The notes beneath the pieces were generated by a model. It searched no databases. It was not told the origin of the DNA and saw only the letters and a list, made by a program, of their open reading frames with translations. Made by a program: the position numbers and the translations under genes. From assembly GCA_905250125.1 (NCBI GenBank), contig CAJNOL010000815.1, positions 1 through 64,000 on the forward strand: 64,000 nucleotides of DNA, written 5' to 3'. Shown in pieces: positions 37,962-51,100 of the stretch; the first letter of the stretch is position 1, and every line of letters begins with the position of its first letter. This DNA comes from Rotaria sordida. Taxonomy: Eukaryota; Rotifera; Eurotatoria; Philodinida; Philodinidae.

Positions 37962-40593
37962 TTTATAAATTTAATTTTCTTACATTCCATAATAAATAAT
38001 GAAATCTTTTTTTTTTGCTGTAAAAATAAATACAATACTTTATTTCCGTCTATATCTGCCGAGTGGTGCATAAATAATAGAATAATTTAGTTTTTGAAGA
38101 ATGAAAACATCGTTCAAGGACAGCACTCTAAGCTCATTTAATCGAGAATTTTTCATTCTACAACTTCGTTTTGTTTTTTTAAAATCCACTCCTTCAAAAA
38201 TCGATCATGGCCCAGGGACATTCAAATCAAATGAAATATTTTCAATCCTATATCGTGATGTTTTGCGGGAGACATTCAACTAACAAGAGTAAAAAAAAAT
38301 AGTTCATTTAGCAATTCAAAATTCTCTAGAATCTTTCAAGCAAAAAGAAAGACAGTTGGCTCCTTCAAGAATTCTGAGATACACGATCAAAAAATATAAA
38401 CAAAGAAAAAGATTTTTCATTTTATCTGAACAATAGATAGAAAATTTTATGTACTATACTTCCAAGATCTTCTCAAGGCTATTAATGATGTCATTCAGAT
38501 GCAAAAGCCTTGAAGCTAACACCCGATGTTATCTTGTTTTTAAAAGTTAGAAACTGCGAAATGCAGCATATTTCTGTAGAATTTCTATTTAAACATACTT
38601 TTTTTTTAATTTTCTGACAATCTTAGTTCAATGACTGACTGGCTGTTAATCTTTTTCTACGACAAGAGAAACTTAATTGAAGGACAAAGTCGACAATTTT
38701 GTAGAGCAAAAAATTTCCCTATCGAATGAGTTTAGAATGTTTTTTTTTGAAAAAACGGAAAACAAAGTGTTCGGACCACTCGTTATATTTAAGTCTTTAA
38801 TTTGCTCGAAAGCCAAGAAATATCCGAGTCTATAAGAATTCACTTTTCTTTTTGCAAAAAAGAAAAATATCTTTGATCGTTTCAACATCAAACGATCGAC
38901 ATATTAAATTTACAACGGAAAAAAATCTATCTTTATTCTTAAGACAAGGAAATTGCATGTCAGAATAAATCATTGATCGAGAAGAATAGGAATGAGACAA
39001 TATAAATCTTATTGAATTATCTCACACAAGAGCGCAACTTGTTGTTGAATAAATGTATTGTAAAAATATCTATTCTATGATTCATAATTATTATTTTGTT
39101 TTTGTTGACATACACGCAGTAACTACTCTTTTAATGGCATAAGTATTTTTTCATGGTTAAGTGTGATAATGGATGTATTTTTTCTGTTCTAATATAAAAA
39201 AACAAAAAAACAAATCAATGTGTTATGAATCATAATTACTAGCGTTTCGTTGCTATACAATGTATAGTATCATTTCTATTTTTTCCAACAACAATGGGAC
39301 TCATTGATGAGTCATATTATAATATATATATATATATAAATAATGCGTAGTCATTCATAGTTTCTAGAAAAGATTTTTAATTTGACAAATAAATAATGCT
39401 AGAAGATGTCATACTACTGAAAAAACATCATAGCTCAATTTGGGATTTTTCAATATTTTGACCTTAGACAAAAAAGATTTTCATGATTCTATAGCACATT
39501 ATCATTCAATGAGTCAACAGTTATAGTACCATGTTCGACGGGCTTTTATTTGATATAAAAATCCATTTTTATTTTTCTTTATGTTTGAGCTCTACCTCAT
39601 GAAAACATATTTTCGATAGCTTTGTAAAATCAAATCGCATTCAATATGTCAAAATACAATACTGTTGAAAATTATAAGAACAAGGTATAATTGACTTTTT
39701 TCTTTGATGTCAAATACCTTACTCAAATCCAAATAGAGATTTCGATAGCCAATAAAGTTCTCTATTAGATACATCATCAATCAAGGCTTCATAGTTGGAC
39801 TTTCTAAAAGACTCACCGTCGTAGTTCTCAGGCTCAAGAACATGCCGTGGGTGTGGGCTTTTTTTAGAGTTTCTTCTGTGATGCTCGTAATTTGGCAATT
39901 GAAGGTCGTAAAAAACGCGGTGGCTCTTCACTTTGTTCTAAATTTTATGCTCTTTTAGATAATACTGTTAAAAGTGCACTCCCATGCAGCATTATTGGAC
40001 CAATAGAAGAAATCATAGACTCTCCAAATTCCTATTTTGATTTTAATTAGATGCTTTGTATCAAAGAAAACAAACCAAAATTAACTTGTACTTGAGCAAT
40101 ATTTGCTTGTCTACCTTCAGATATTGCGACAAAAGCCAAAAATTTTAAAAAATAATATACATTGAAATTCCATTCTAAATGTGTTAACTTCTATATCAAA
40201 TCAACTTACGTATATCATAGAAAAAAAAATCCTGTAGCCAATAAATACATTTATTTATTCAAATTATACAAGCAAAGATCTTTTTTAAGCAGAACCACTG
40301 AAGCTACAAAGCAAATATTTATTTGCCATAAAGAAAAGCTTTTACTAATTGTTTAGTGTAATTTAAAATAAACCATATATATATATATATATCTTTTTTC
40401 AAAGATTATCTACTAGAATAAACAGAACAGTAAACAATAAAATGAAAGTAGACAAATAATTAAAAATAAAGTTTCAATGGAAGATATGTTTAATATTAAA
40501 AGAATTTCAATCAAATTAATTTTTATAGAATAAAAATGGATTTCAAAATTACAACAAAAAAAACAATAGATACATATAAATGTAAATAATATT
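37962..40593. other. Intergenic stretch between convergent BBIP1 and annexin-fusion 3' ends
   Basis: No gene recognised. It contains a degenerate foldback (38095-38760), a solitary G-rich telomere-like tract near 39847-39860 (GTGGGTGTGGGC) and TATATATA runs near 39324 and 40375. Confidence 0.55.
38095..38760. repeat. Degenerate foldback element
   Basis: The left arm (near 38122-38165, CACTCTAAGCTCATTTAATCG) pairs with the right arm (near 38680-38740, CGATAGGGAAA region, complement CATTCTAAACTCATTCGATA) at roughly 70 percent by eye. It looks older than the others. Confidence 0.55.
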
Positions 40594-43500
40594 TTAATTA
40601 CGTTGAGATGGATCTTTAAGTATTTCTAAAAGTAATTTTTTATAATCTCCACTTGTATCTGAACTAACATCTTGTTCTAATTCATGATTAAATAAATTCT
40701 TATATGTTTTTTTTATTTGAATAAGATCAATTTCTGAACGTGTTATTATTATTCGATTTAATGTTGATTCTTTTGTACCCAAACCCTATATTATATTTTG
40801 AAATAAAACAAAATTCATTTATCTAAAACAAAAAAAAAGAATTTTCTTATTACTTTCATAGCATTATGTAATCGTTCAGCAAAAAATTGTGGACGACTTT
40901 GTATACATCGTATAACAGCTAAAATACCATTTTGAAGATCACCTCCTGTTTCTTTCTTGACCATTTCCTCTAATTTACAAAAAAAAAAAAAAAAAAAAGA
41001 TAAATCTTTTTTCGTTTCGTCTTACCAATTGATTTTCCAGTTAATTCAGCAATTTGTTTAAATATAACTTTTAACTGTGAATCACTTCTATTACAATATA
41101 AAGTATTAAATTTTGCTTCATCAGTTCCAAATTTGTCAGAACCAGCATCAATTAATGATTGTGCATCTTTTTTAGCTTGATTAACATTAACTTCAGTTGT
41201 TTCAGGTCGATTTCCTTGTAGAAGTGATACAAGTAAAAAACGAAAATTTCCACTTGTATCTGATTTAACATCTTTTTCTAATGGTTTTGAATGCACTATT
41301 AAACAAAAAAAAAAATAAAATAAACTTTTCTTTTTAATATCAAGTTTGAGTAATATTCTTTTTGTCATAGTTGGAAACAGCTCGTTGAATTACTTTTAAA
41401 AATATTGTGTTTTGCATCATCGAACAAAATTTTTCTAGTGAAACTTATGTTTAAAAAGTCTATAAAAATTAAAATATGAAATTTTCTACTGGACTTTTTA
41501 ACCAAAACCTGTGGTCCTTGTTAGGTTATCATGAAAATCAAATTTCAAGTTTCAACTTGAAACTTAACACAAATAAAACTCTCAATGATATTCGTTCATT
41601 ACGAAGGTTTCACTGGTTTTTTTTGTATATCTCACTTTGACATACGAATGATGAAAAAATTCTAATAAAAAAAGATAATCATTCTTTATATATTGATATC
41701 TCCAAATGCGAAGCATAAAAATCAGTGAAACTTTCATAGTGAGCTAGTATCATTGACAGTTTTTATTTATGCAAAATTTTAAGTGGAACCTCGAAATTCA
41801 ATTTTCCTGATGACCTGAAAGAATCACAGGTTTTAATTAACATATTCAGTAAAACTTCGATGTCTCAAGAACAAAGGTTCACACAATCGAATCGTCTTAG
41901 ACTTTGAAGCCGTTCATCATAGCGTATCATTTAAGTACAATCTCGATCAAAAAAAAAACATCAGACACTTAGGAATGTTCCCTCGCCAGTATAGTTAATG
42001 CACACTGGTACCAGTGTTCACTAAAGTATTGGATTATGTGCAAAACAATATTTTTCGAGAGAATTCAAAGAGTTCTATCCAATTATGATAAAAAAAAAAT
42101 TTTGCTTAAATTTCAAATTGACGTCATCTTACTTTTAACATATGTTTCATTAATTGATCTTATTCTTTCATTACTACGACTTGCTAAAATTTCAATTAAT
42201 GCTTCTTCATCTGTTCCAGCACCTTTAACAGCTTGTTTTAATTCAAAACAATCAAGTTCAACTGGATCTAACATTAATTGTTCAAGTAATTTCGAAAAAT
42301 TTCCAGATGTTTCAGATTTTAAATCAGATACTAAATCCTATTAATATTTATTTTTATAATTAAAAACAACACAAAAAACCAAGAATCAAATCTAATAAAT
42401 AACTTACATGATTATGTTTATTTTTAAATGCAGTTTTTATTTCTAATCGTTGAGCTATATTTCGATTACCTAAAATATCTATTAATATTTTTTCATCTGT
42501 ACCCCATCCTTTCATTGCTTTTCGTAATGCATCAGCATCACGATTTGCATCAAAATTTTTTGCAGCTACCATTGTTCCTTGTTGCTAGAAATACATAAAC
42601 CAAAAAAAAAATGTAAATTTATCTTAAAAACGAAAAACCTATTTACAATAATTTCTTCTTTATAAATTTCAGGTTGTTCATAATCAGATACATCAACATT
42701 TTCATGTTTTTTTGCTAAACGAAAAAAAAATATTCTAATGATGAAAATAAATTTCAATGAATTCATTGTACTTTTTTCAGGTTTTTGTCTTGTTCGTTGA
42801 CTAGGATCTTTAATTAATTCAAGTAGAATTTTTCGATAATCTCCACTTGTATCATTCTAAATCATAGATATAATTATTATAAATTTTGTTTTTTTCTTAA
42901 GAAAAAATTTAATTTTACGTGAATATGGTCTTCTAATGAACGTTTCATTATATTTTCATATTCTTCTTTTATTTGAATCATATCAACTTCACAACGAGAT
43001 ATAATTACACGATTTAATTCATCTTCATCAGTACCTGCATCCTATAATGATTCGATATTAAAAACAAATTGAATAAGAACATGTCAATTTATATTTCGTC
43101 AACTTGTTGTTAAGAGTCTATGGCACATCGAACTATAGCAAAAAACAGTTTCTTCGATTGGTTTCGATAGAAATGATTATTCTTTTTCCAACTACGTAAA
43201 CTCGAAATTTTAACTTTGTACTATTCAAGAGTTCTCCATAGACCTCATGATTTCAGCTAGTTGGCATTGAATTATGCGTAGAACAGGCCTAAAGAGCGTT
43301 ACTTGACCAAGCTAAGTGAAGTCGTGTTTTTAGTTCCAAAGTGATCTACAATTATTAAATTCAAATATTCGAAATTTCAAATTTTCCTGTCACAAGACAA
43401 TGTCAACATCTGATATTTTGTAAATCTTGAACATAAATAATTGTAGATCATTTTAGAACTAAAACAAACATCACTATTCAACTTATCTTGACCAATTATC

Positions 43501-46500
43501 CTCTCTAGAACTGTTTTGATCGTAATATCCAAGGTCAAATAATCGAGCTCTGGAGGTCTTTAGAAAATTTCTAACTCTTGACTAATACAAACTAGAAATC
43601 TGGACTTTTCATGGTTCGAAAGAGAATAACATCCACTTATGAACCGATCAAAGAAAGCTTCACTACTATAGTTCTATATCTCCAAAATTGATGACAAGTC
43701 AACGAAAATCGTTTTACAAGACCTGTTCGCGTTCGCGAGGTATTCAACTTAACATAGATGGAACCAGTCTATTATCTATTTCAAAATAGAAGAGTACTGG
43801 GTATTTTTCTAATAGCTTTCGATAGAAAGAAGATACGGACTTGCGATTTTCACTGTTCGAAAGAGACGATGAAGACACATCGAATCATATATTATAGACT
43901 TTTCCAGCAAGTTTTTTTGAGTGTTTGTAATCGAGATTTTGACAAACCAATGTACCGCGCTCAGTCATCACAGGGAATTTTCGATTTTTAGGAGTGCAGC
44001 AGAAACGAAGGTCCGGATTTTTAATTTGTAATGTTCAGGAGTTAACGGTATTTTCCTGTGGACTTGTAGTTGGTTTCTCGAGAAAATTTCAGTTTTTTCC
44101 TACAGTTTCATGAGAATTTATGGCACCAATCGAGTCCAAACGTACACATTTTTTTGAAAAGATTCAATAGAAACTCTCAAAACACTTGGCAGTAAAATCT
44201 ATAATATATGATTCGATGCGCCTTCATCTCCTCTTTTCAACAGTGAAAACCACAGGTTTCTACCTTATTTCTATCAGAAGTTATTCAAAAAATATCCACT
44301 ACTTTTCTATTTTGAAATGGATAATAATTTCTTCGAGACCAGTATTAATACTAGTCTGAAAAATCCAGACCGAATCGGTCGATCTATCGGTATGAACTGG
44401 TACAACAATAATAGATCAATTCTTGAAATGAAATTTCTTTTGATAGTGAACTCTCCGAAATTTACAACTTAGATCATGAACCTGAAATAGCTGAAGAGTT
44501 GTGTGCCAATATTAATTATGTGGTTTTCAGTTCAAGAAAACATCAATATCAATCTATTATTATTATTATTGTCAATACTTTATTACGCTAAAGAGTCGGA
44601 AACAATGAAACCATATTTGATGCATTGGTATTATGATTAATTTTATTTTTAAATAGTAAAATCACATATTGAACATTATCACATAAATTTTGAGATATTT
44701 CAGATTCGTGATCTAAGTTGATAACTTGGAAAAGTTCACTATTAAAAAGAAATTTCATTATAACAATCGATCTTTATTATAGCTGTACCGGTTTCATCAT
44801 CTATGCAACTTGCCATGACTTATCTTCTATTCCAAAATGCGTAGTAGAAATATTTATTTTTTATCATACTACTGAAATATTTTTTCAATAATAAAACATA
44901 CCTTAAGTGCTTTTTTCAGTTGATATGCAAAGAAACCAGGTCGATTACGCATAACACGAACTGAAAGGCAAAAGAATAAATTAGTGATAGATCACAGAGT
45001 TGTAGCAAAACATGGTATATAAATTTTAGTGGTTTTTTTTTTAATTAAAATCAATGACTGACACAAATATCAGTATTTTCTAAAACATCAAACAAACCAT
45101 TTATCTTCGTTTTTTAAAATCTGCATATACCATCATTATCTCTATTATTGAAATATCTGTAGTTAGCTAAAAGCAAATAAGAGATTTCGGCAAGACTAGA
45201 AAATGACTTGAAGGGTTTATCTTCCTATGTGCTATTGAAGCCGAATTATGGCTGTCTTACTGTAATTTCGCCCATAGATTGGCCTAATGTTCTGAAAGTT
45301 TGAACTGAAAAGAATATGCTTTTGTCCAGATATTGAATTTCCAAAAAAAAAACAATAATCATTTGCTAATTGTCACGAAAAATTGAGTTTACTTGAAAAT
45401 TCAATATATCGACAAAGGAATATTCTTTTCAATTGAAACTTTCAGAACATTCTGAGAGTCATTAGACATATTTATTGACAAAATTTTAGTTCAAAAATTC
45501 AGTAAAACATTTGAAAAATTATCTTCATACTTACCAATTGTTAATAAACCATTACATAAACTTCCACTTGTTTCTGATTTAATATCAACTTCAATATCTT
45601 TTTTGCTATATTGTTGATAAACTTCAAAAACAGCTTTTAATTGTACATCACTAATAAAAAAATATCATATAGCAAAATTAAATAAAATTTCTAAAAAATT
45701 ATAAACCTTCGATTACAAAGAATTTGAATAAATTTTGATTCATCAGTTCCCCATTTCTTTTCACCTGCTTCATATAATTGTTTTGCATCATTTTTAATTT
45801 CATTTTCATTGATTTGATTCGATTCTGAACGTTGACCTTGTAATAATGCAATTAATAATTTTTTAAAATGACCACTTGTATCATTAACAATATTTTTTTC
45901 AAGTGATTGATTAAATACTAAAAGAAAAACAAAAATAAAACAAAAAAAAAAAAACAAAGAAAAATTCATCTTTACATTTTGCATATTGATCATTAATGGC
46001 TCGTAAACGTTTATTTGATCGACTAGCTAATATTTCAATTAAAGCTTCGTCATTTGTACCAAGTCCTTTAATAGCTCGTTGTAATTCATAACAATCATAT
46101 TCAACAGGAGAATAGAGAAGATTTATTAAAATTTTACGAAAATTTCCTGATGTATCACCTTTTATATCATTCTCTAAATCCTAGATAAATATTTGTTTTT
46201 TATTTTAAAAATTATTCTTTAGATTTTTTTTTTATAATTTTCATACTTGACCAAACATAGTTTTATATTTATCACGAATTTTTAAACGTTGATCATTACT
46301 ACGATTGCCAAGTATTTGTATAAGTGTATCTTCATCTGTTCCAACACCTTTCATTGATTCATGAAGATTTTTACAATCTATATACGAAATAAAATAAATT
46401 CAATATATTTGGAATTTTATTTACCTTGTTCAACATTAAAATGAGGAAATGGTATCAGTGTTCCTTGTTGCTATTTAAATAAAATAGTAAAAAAAAACAA

Positions 46501-47933
46501 ACAAAATAAAATAAAATAAAATCTTGATATTAGTTTACCACTATTTCTTCAGTATAAATTTTTGGTGTTCGCTGTTCTTCTTCTTCTTCATGTGTGAATT
46601 CTTCTTGACGAACAGATGGTTTTAATGAATGAGTATGTCGAGTAGGCCTTTCTTCTTTAGTATCAGGTGGTCTTAATGAATGAGTATATCGATTGGATTT
46701 TTCTTCATCGGTATCAGGTGGTGTTCGTATTCGTTTCGTAGATCGACGTTTTGAAGAACGTTTTCGAATAGGTAATGGTGGTCCTTCATGAAATGTTTGT
46801 TCACCAAGAGATTTTTTAAATGTTGCTAATACTTGATAAATATTACCTTTATCTATAAGACGAATTGTTTCAATCTAAAAAATAGAAAACTGATGAGCAT
46901 GTTACGGAAAGGATAGTAATGAATTTTAAAATACTCGTCCAAATATTTTCCAACCAAAAAGTTCACGTAATTCTCGTTCATCTTTAACATAATTATAAAT
47001 ATTTAAGAATAGATGTTCAAGAGTTTTTTTCCAATTTCCATTGCCTGGACTTAATGGTTTTGTTTTTCGATCCCAAAAATTTTCCTCTTCATGTGTTGTA
47101 TTCATAACACGAGGCTGTGGTGGTGGCGGTAAACGCTAAATTTCAAATCATGTAAAATAAAATAGTTCGAAAGAAAAATTTACTACAGCCATTTGTTCTC
47201 TCGTATATTCATATTGAGAATTTCGATTTGGATCGATCCAATTTTCGTCAGGTGTACTCCAAGCATTTACTGGTGTACCAGTATAACTAACAGGTGAAAT
47301 TGGACCTTCAATACTACTTTGAATACTAAAATCATCATCCAATTTCGATTGATAATTATCCTAAATTATCGATATAAATAATTTTTTTTTATTATTTTAA
47401 AATCTGTAAAACTTACTACTAAACTCGGATCATTATCTGAATGTTCATTTGGACTATCATCATAATTTTCTGAATACTTATCATTTACATCAAGAAATTT
47501 TGTTATAATATTACTCTCACGTAATCCATTGCTATCGAATAAGAAATTATAAAAAAACATAAAAATAAATCCAAAAATAAATTATTCTACTTCGTAACAG
47601 CAATTGCTTTTAGTACACGTCTTCCGAGACCAAGACGAAATGCTCCACGATAAAGATAAGTCGAAATCGAACCAGTTCGAAATATTTGAAATGGATCAGG
47701 TTTTGATCCATCAACAGTAAAATAAATTCGTACATTTGGAACATCTTAATATATTATAAATAAATAAAAACAAATATGATATTATTATTTAGAATAATTC
47801 AACAAACAAAAATAAAAATAAAACCTGATCGAATTTCAATAAAAGTTTGTGTATCAATTTTATTTTTTAATGAAAGTGGATTTGATGATAATGGAGTTAT
47901 AATTGGTGAAGGTAATGATCCTGCTTTCAACAT
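40594..47933 (-). CDS. DZANK1-type N-terminus fused to an eight-repeat annexin (20 exons)
   Basis: Exons: 47933-47825, 47744-47591, 47531-47417, 47360-47184, 47135-46935, 46874-46539, 46470-46425, 46377-46247, 46180-45976, 45917-45707, 45650-45535, 44960-44902, 43041-42919, 42856-42772, 42714-42647, 42584-42408, 42337-42133, 41295-41026, 40969-40854, 40785-40594; total 1032 codons including the stop, all phases matching. Residues 1 to about 105 resemble human DZANK1 ([40 protein letters not shown]), a chitobiase-C/Fn3-associated fold. A charged linker to about 380 follows. Two annexin cores of four repeats each come next, joined by a [20 protein letters not shown] linker as in annexin A6. Calcium-loop motifs are GVGTDE, GLGTND, KWGTDE, DAGTDE and GWGTDE, GAGTDE, KFGTDE, GLGTKE; DTSG/ETSG caps occur in seven repeats and ETGG in one. 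It should bind membranes with calcium. Whether one transcript spans both halves needs RNA evidence. Confidence 0.85.
41490..41850. repeat. Foldback element in an annexin-fusion intron
   Basis: Arms of about 120 bp: AACCAAAACCTGTGG pairs with CACAGGTTTTAATT, and GAAGGTTTCACTG with CAGTGAAACTTTC. Lies in the 837 bp intron between exons 17 and 18. Confidence 0.75.
43765..44340. repeat. Foldback element in the largest annexin-fusion intron
   Basis: Arms of about 160 bp with a loop of about 260 bp. Strong matches: CTATTTCAAAATAGAAGAGT against ACTTTTCTATTTTGAAATGG, and ACATCGAATCATATATTATA against TATAATATATGATTCGATGC. Lies in the 1.86 kb intron between exons 12 and 13. Confidence 0.82.
45255..45480. 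repeat. Foldback element in an annexin-fusion intron
   Basis: Arms of about 75 bp: AATGTTCTGAAAGTTTGAAC against TTGAAACTTTCAGAACATT, and CAGATATTGAATTTCC against GAAAATTCAATATATCG. Lies in the intron between exons 11 and 12. Confidence 0.8.
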
Positions 47934-48102
47934 GTTAATAGATTTAACTTACATATAATGTATTGTTGCTAAGCAGTTTACCACATATTCTATGAATAGA
48001 TGACGCACATTTGAAATGTATTGGTCACCATAGGAATATAATTCAAATGGTCCAATCTCTTTTTTTTTATAGTTCATATTTTTGTGTTCATTGAAAAATA
48101 TT
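47934..48102. promoter_or_regulatory. Divergent promoter between the annexin fusion and the SPICE1-like gene
   Basis: Only 169 bp separate the two start codons on opposite strands, so the transcription starts and control elements must be shared or overlapping. The interval has an oligo-T run near 48060 and no clear TATA box. Confidence 0.6.
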
Positions 48103-51100
48103 ATGTCGAAAGTAACTGTACAACGAAAATCAACTTTAAAAAAGTTTCTTGATCGAGATGTATGATGATAATATTTTCTTTATTTCATATCGTATCATTT
48201 AAATTCTTTTAGTCATCCATTTGTGATCGATCGAGTGATAATGGAATTGTAATTATTTAAAAAAAAGAAATTTTTTTGTTTAAGTTTTAAATGTTTATTC
48301 TAGAATCAACGAAGACCATGTTATCAATTAATTCAAAAAGAAAAACAACGAAAATGTTTATCTATGAAAGATATACGACAAGATCAATTAGATATTTTAC
48401 GTGAAATACTTTTTAATCAACGTGATGTAAAGATAAATTTAATAATTAATTTTTACATATCTTTCATTTAGATTAATGAATTAATAAAAAAATCAAATAG
48501 ATCAGATAAAATTATTTCAAAAAATAATATTGTAAGATAAATAAAATTATTTGAAAACGATTTTATAAAAATAAAATTAATTTTAGATACATAATGGAAA
48601 AACTCATTTGATCAAAAAAACAAAGTAAATACAATAATAGATATAGTTGTCTGCATGATCAATGATGCATAATAGAAAAAATTTCTAAAGTATGCAAAAT
48701 AAAAGCTATCCATCGTACCGATCCATTTTATACGTAACGAGAGAATTTATACAAATAATTTATTCCCAAAATAAAATAAACGTTTTCTCGAGCTACAGAA
48801 TTTTATGAACATACCATTATACTTACATTAATGATGAAACTACATGGGAGCTAGAGGGAAAATTTTTTCCTCGTCAGTCATGTGATTTCCTAAAATAGAA
48901 TTGCGTATATGTCGGAACTTTAAAATTTAGTTAATTTTTATGTTTGAGATGTGTATTAAGTTACTGTAAATAGCCTGAAAAGCTCAACTGTATAGACTTT
49001 TGCTCTGCCGGTCGATTATTGAAAAACTACCGTGAGCGAGGTGACGGTTGTAACCAGTTTATTTGATCATTATTAATCGATTAATGGAAATGACTTGATG
49101 TCTATCACTAAAAATCAGTTTTTATCTGTTCACTAGAAATTATTGAGAATGCTTAGAAATGAAGGATAATCACAAGAAATTATTAGAAACTAAGAACAGT
49201 CATTAGAAATATTTGCAATTATTGAAAATCATTAGCAATCAGGGCTTTAGTTTTAATCTTATTTTCTATGATTTCTAGCATAGAAATCAGTTTGTTTCTC
49301 CTTGAGTTTTTACAAATCTCCAGGAAGAACTATCATCTTATAATTGTTTGTACCTGTTAGGTTTCTCAAAAATGAATATATGATATTTCTATACATACAT
49401 AGCTTTCGTTTGATTATGCTTAGGAGTGAGAAGATCTCGCAAGGCTACACAGAAATCGTTAAAGATATTCTCACTTGGAACTTTTAATACTCTTGTTATC
49501 AATTGTGAACACTTTTTTTCTTCGTTGCTATTTCTCATATTAGTAAATTCGTAAAGAAATTTCAGATCAATGAAAATGAATATATTGTTACTACATACGA
49601 AAACTGTTTATATCAATAAATGGTTTTCCATATCATGTGATTTCAATATACTAAATTCTACAACTGTCTCTAAGACTTTTGATGATAGACCATTGCCTAG
49701 TTCTGTTTTAATTCGTTGTAATACACTAAAACTTCGTTCACGTTTATTAGGTCCAATTAAAATATGACTTGATTCAGTTTGGTTCTCTTTAAAAAAGTTG
49801 GCAATAGATCTTCACTTTTACATAGTCAATTTGTCTTACCGAAAGATTAAAAACATTGCCTGTCCCTAACAGAAAATTTCCAGGGAGAGAGGCAGAATGC
49901 AAGAAAAAATTTAGGAGGTGAAAATCATCCTGTTTCACTCTCCTAAGCGTATAGTCTAAACCTAAGCCGAGAAGACACATCTAATAGCATGCATCCGTTT
50001 AGGATTTTTATTTACACTATGAAAAAAATATGAGTACAAACGGAAGTTATCAGTTGAATGAGTTCTCTCGTGCGCTTAAATATGGTGATCAAGTTGTTTC
50101 ATACGAACTTTATCACTGATTAGTTCAGTTATTTCGGATTTGTTTTAGGCTTACATCAGCAAAAAATATAAATTCATCAAATCCTATTGATTTGAATCAA
50201 TCTGAGGAAGGTTTGAACAACTATATATATATACATGTCATTCATCAAAATGATAATTTATGTTTTCTATATAGATAATCTATCAGTTCATTCTGATGAT
50301 GAAGAAATAATAGAAAATGAATCTGTTCGTGTAAGTCGTTCGAATAGAAAAGATAATCAAGTATATCCGATAATTCGTTCATCAAGTCTTTATTCTCAAT
50401 CTCGTCAACAATTAAATGGTATTCGATCAACAAATAGTGTTTCATTTATGTCGAATCGATTAAAAAAGGATGGCCAATCTAATAATACAGAATCAAATAC
50501 AAATACATCATCAGATAAATTAAAAAAATTACTCGATCGTCTTTCATTAGAATTAAATGATTTAGAATCAATAACAGGTTTGAAATCAAATACAAATATT
50601 CTATCATCACCTACATGTAGTACAGCACTTGCTACAGGACTTATTACTCTTGCGAATCATGTTAAACAAGTAAATAAAATATGATTTTTTTTTTTATTTT
50701 AAATTATTATTGTTTGTTTTTTCGTGTATATTTAAGTATGTATCAAATTCTAAAGGAAATCAAGACATAAATCATTTTAAAGATCAACTTTCGGTTATTA
50801 TTAAAAATCAATTAGATTTTCAAAAAAAAATTGAAAATCAAATGATAACATTACAAACTATGATGCAAACTATATGTCAACTTGTTAATAGTGAAATCAT
50901 ATCAAATAAAAAATGTGAAGAAAAATTTTCATTAAAAAATATTCATCAAGATCAAACAGATCTTGATAGAATTGAATCACATCAAAATTGGTTAAATAAT
51001 GCTCAAAGACCATATATAATACCAAAAGATGCAAATAATATAATAAATGAATTACTGTTATTGACTCGATGTATGAATAATGGTAAGATTATATTTAAAT

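Noticed and set aside
39719-39931. A 70-codon minus-strand frame (MKSHRVFYDLQLPNYEHHRR)
   Set aside because: It overlaps the solitary G-rich telomere-like tract and has no flanking exon or family match.
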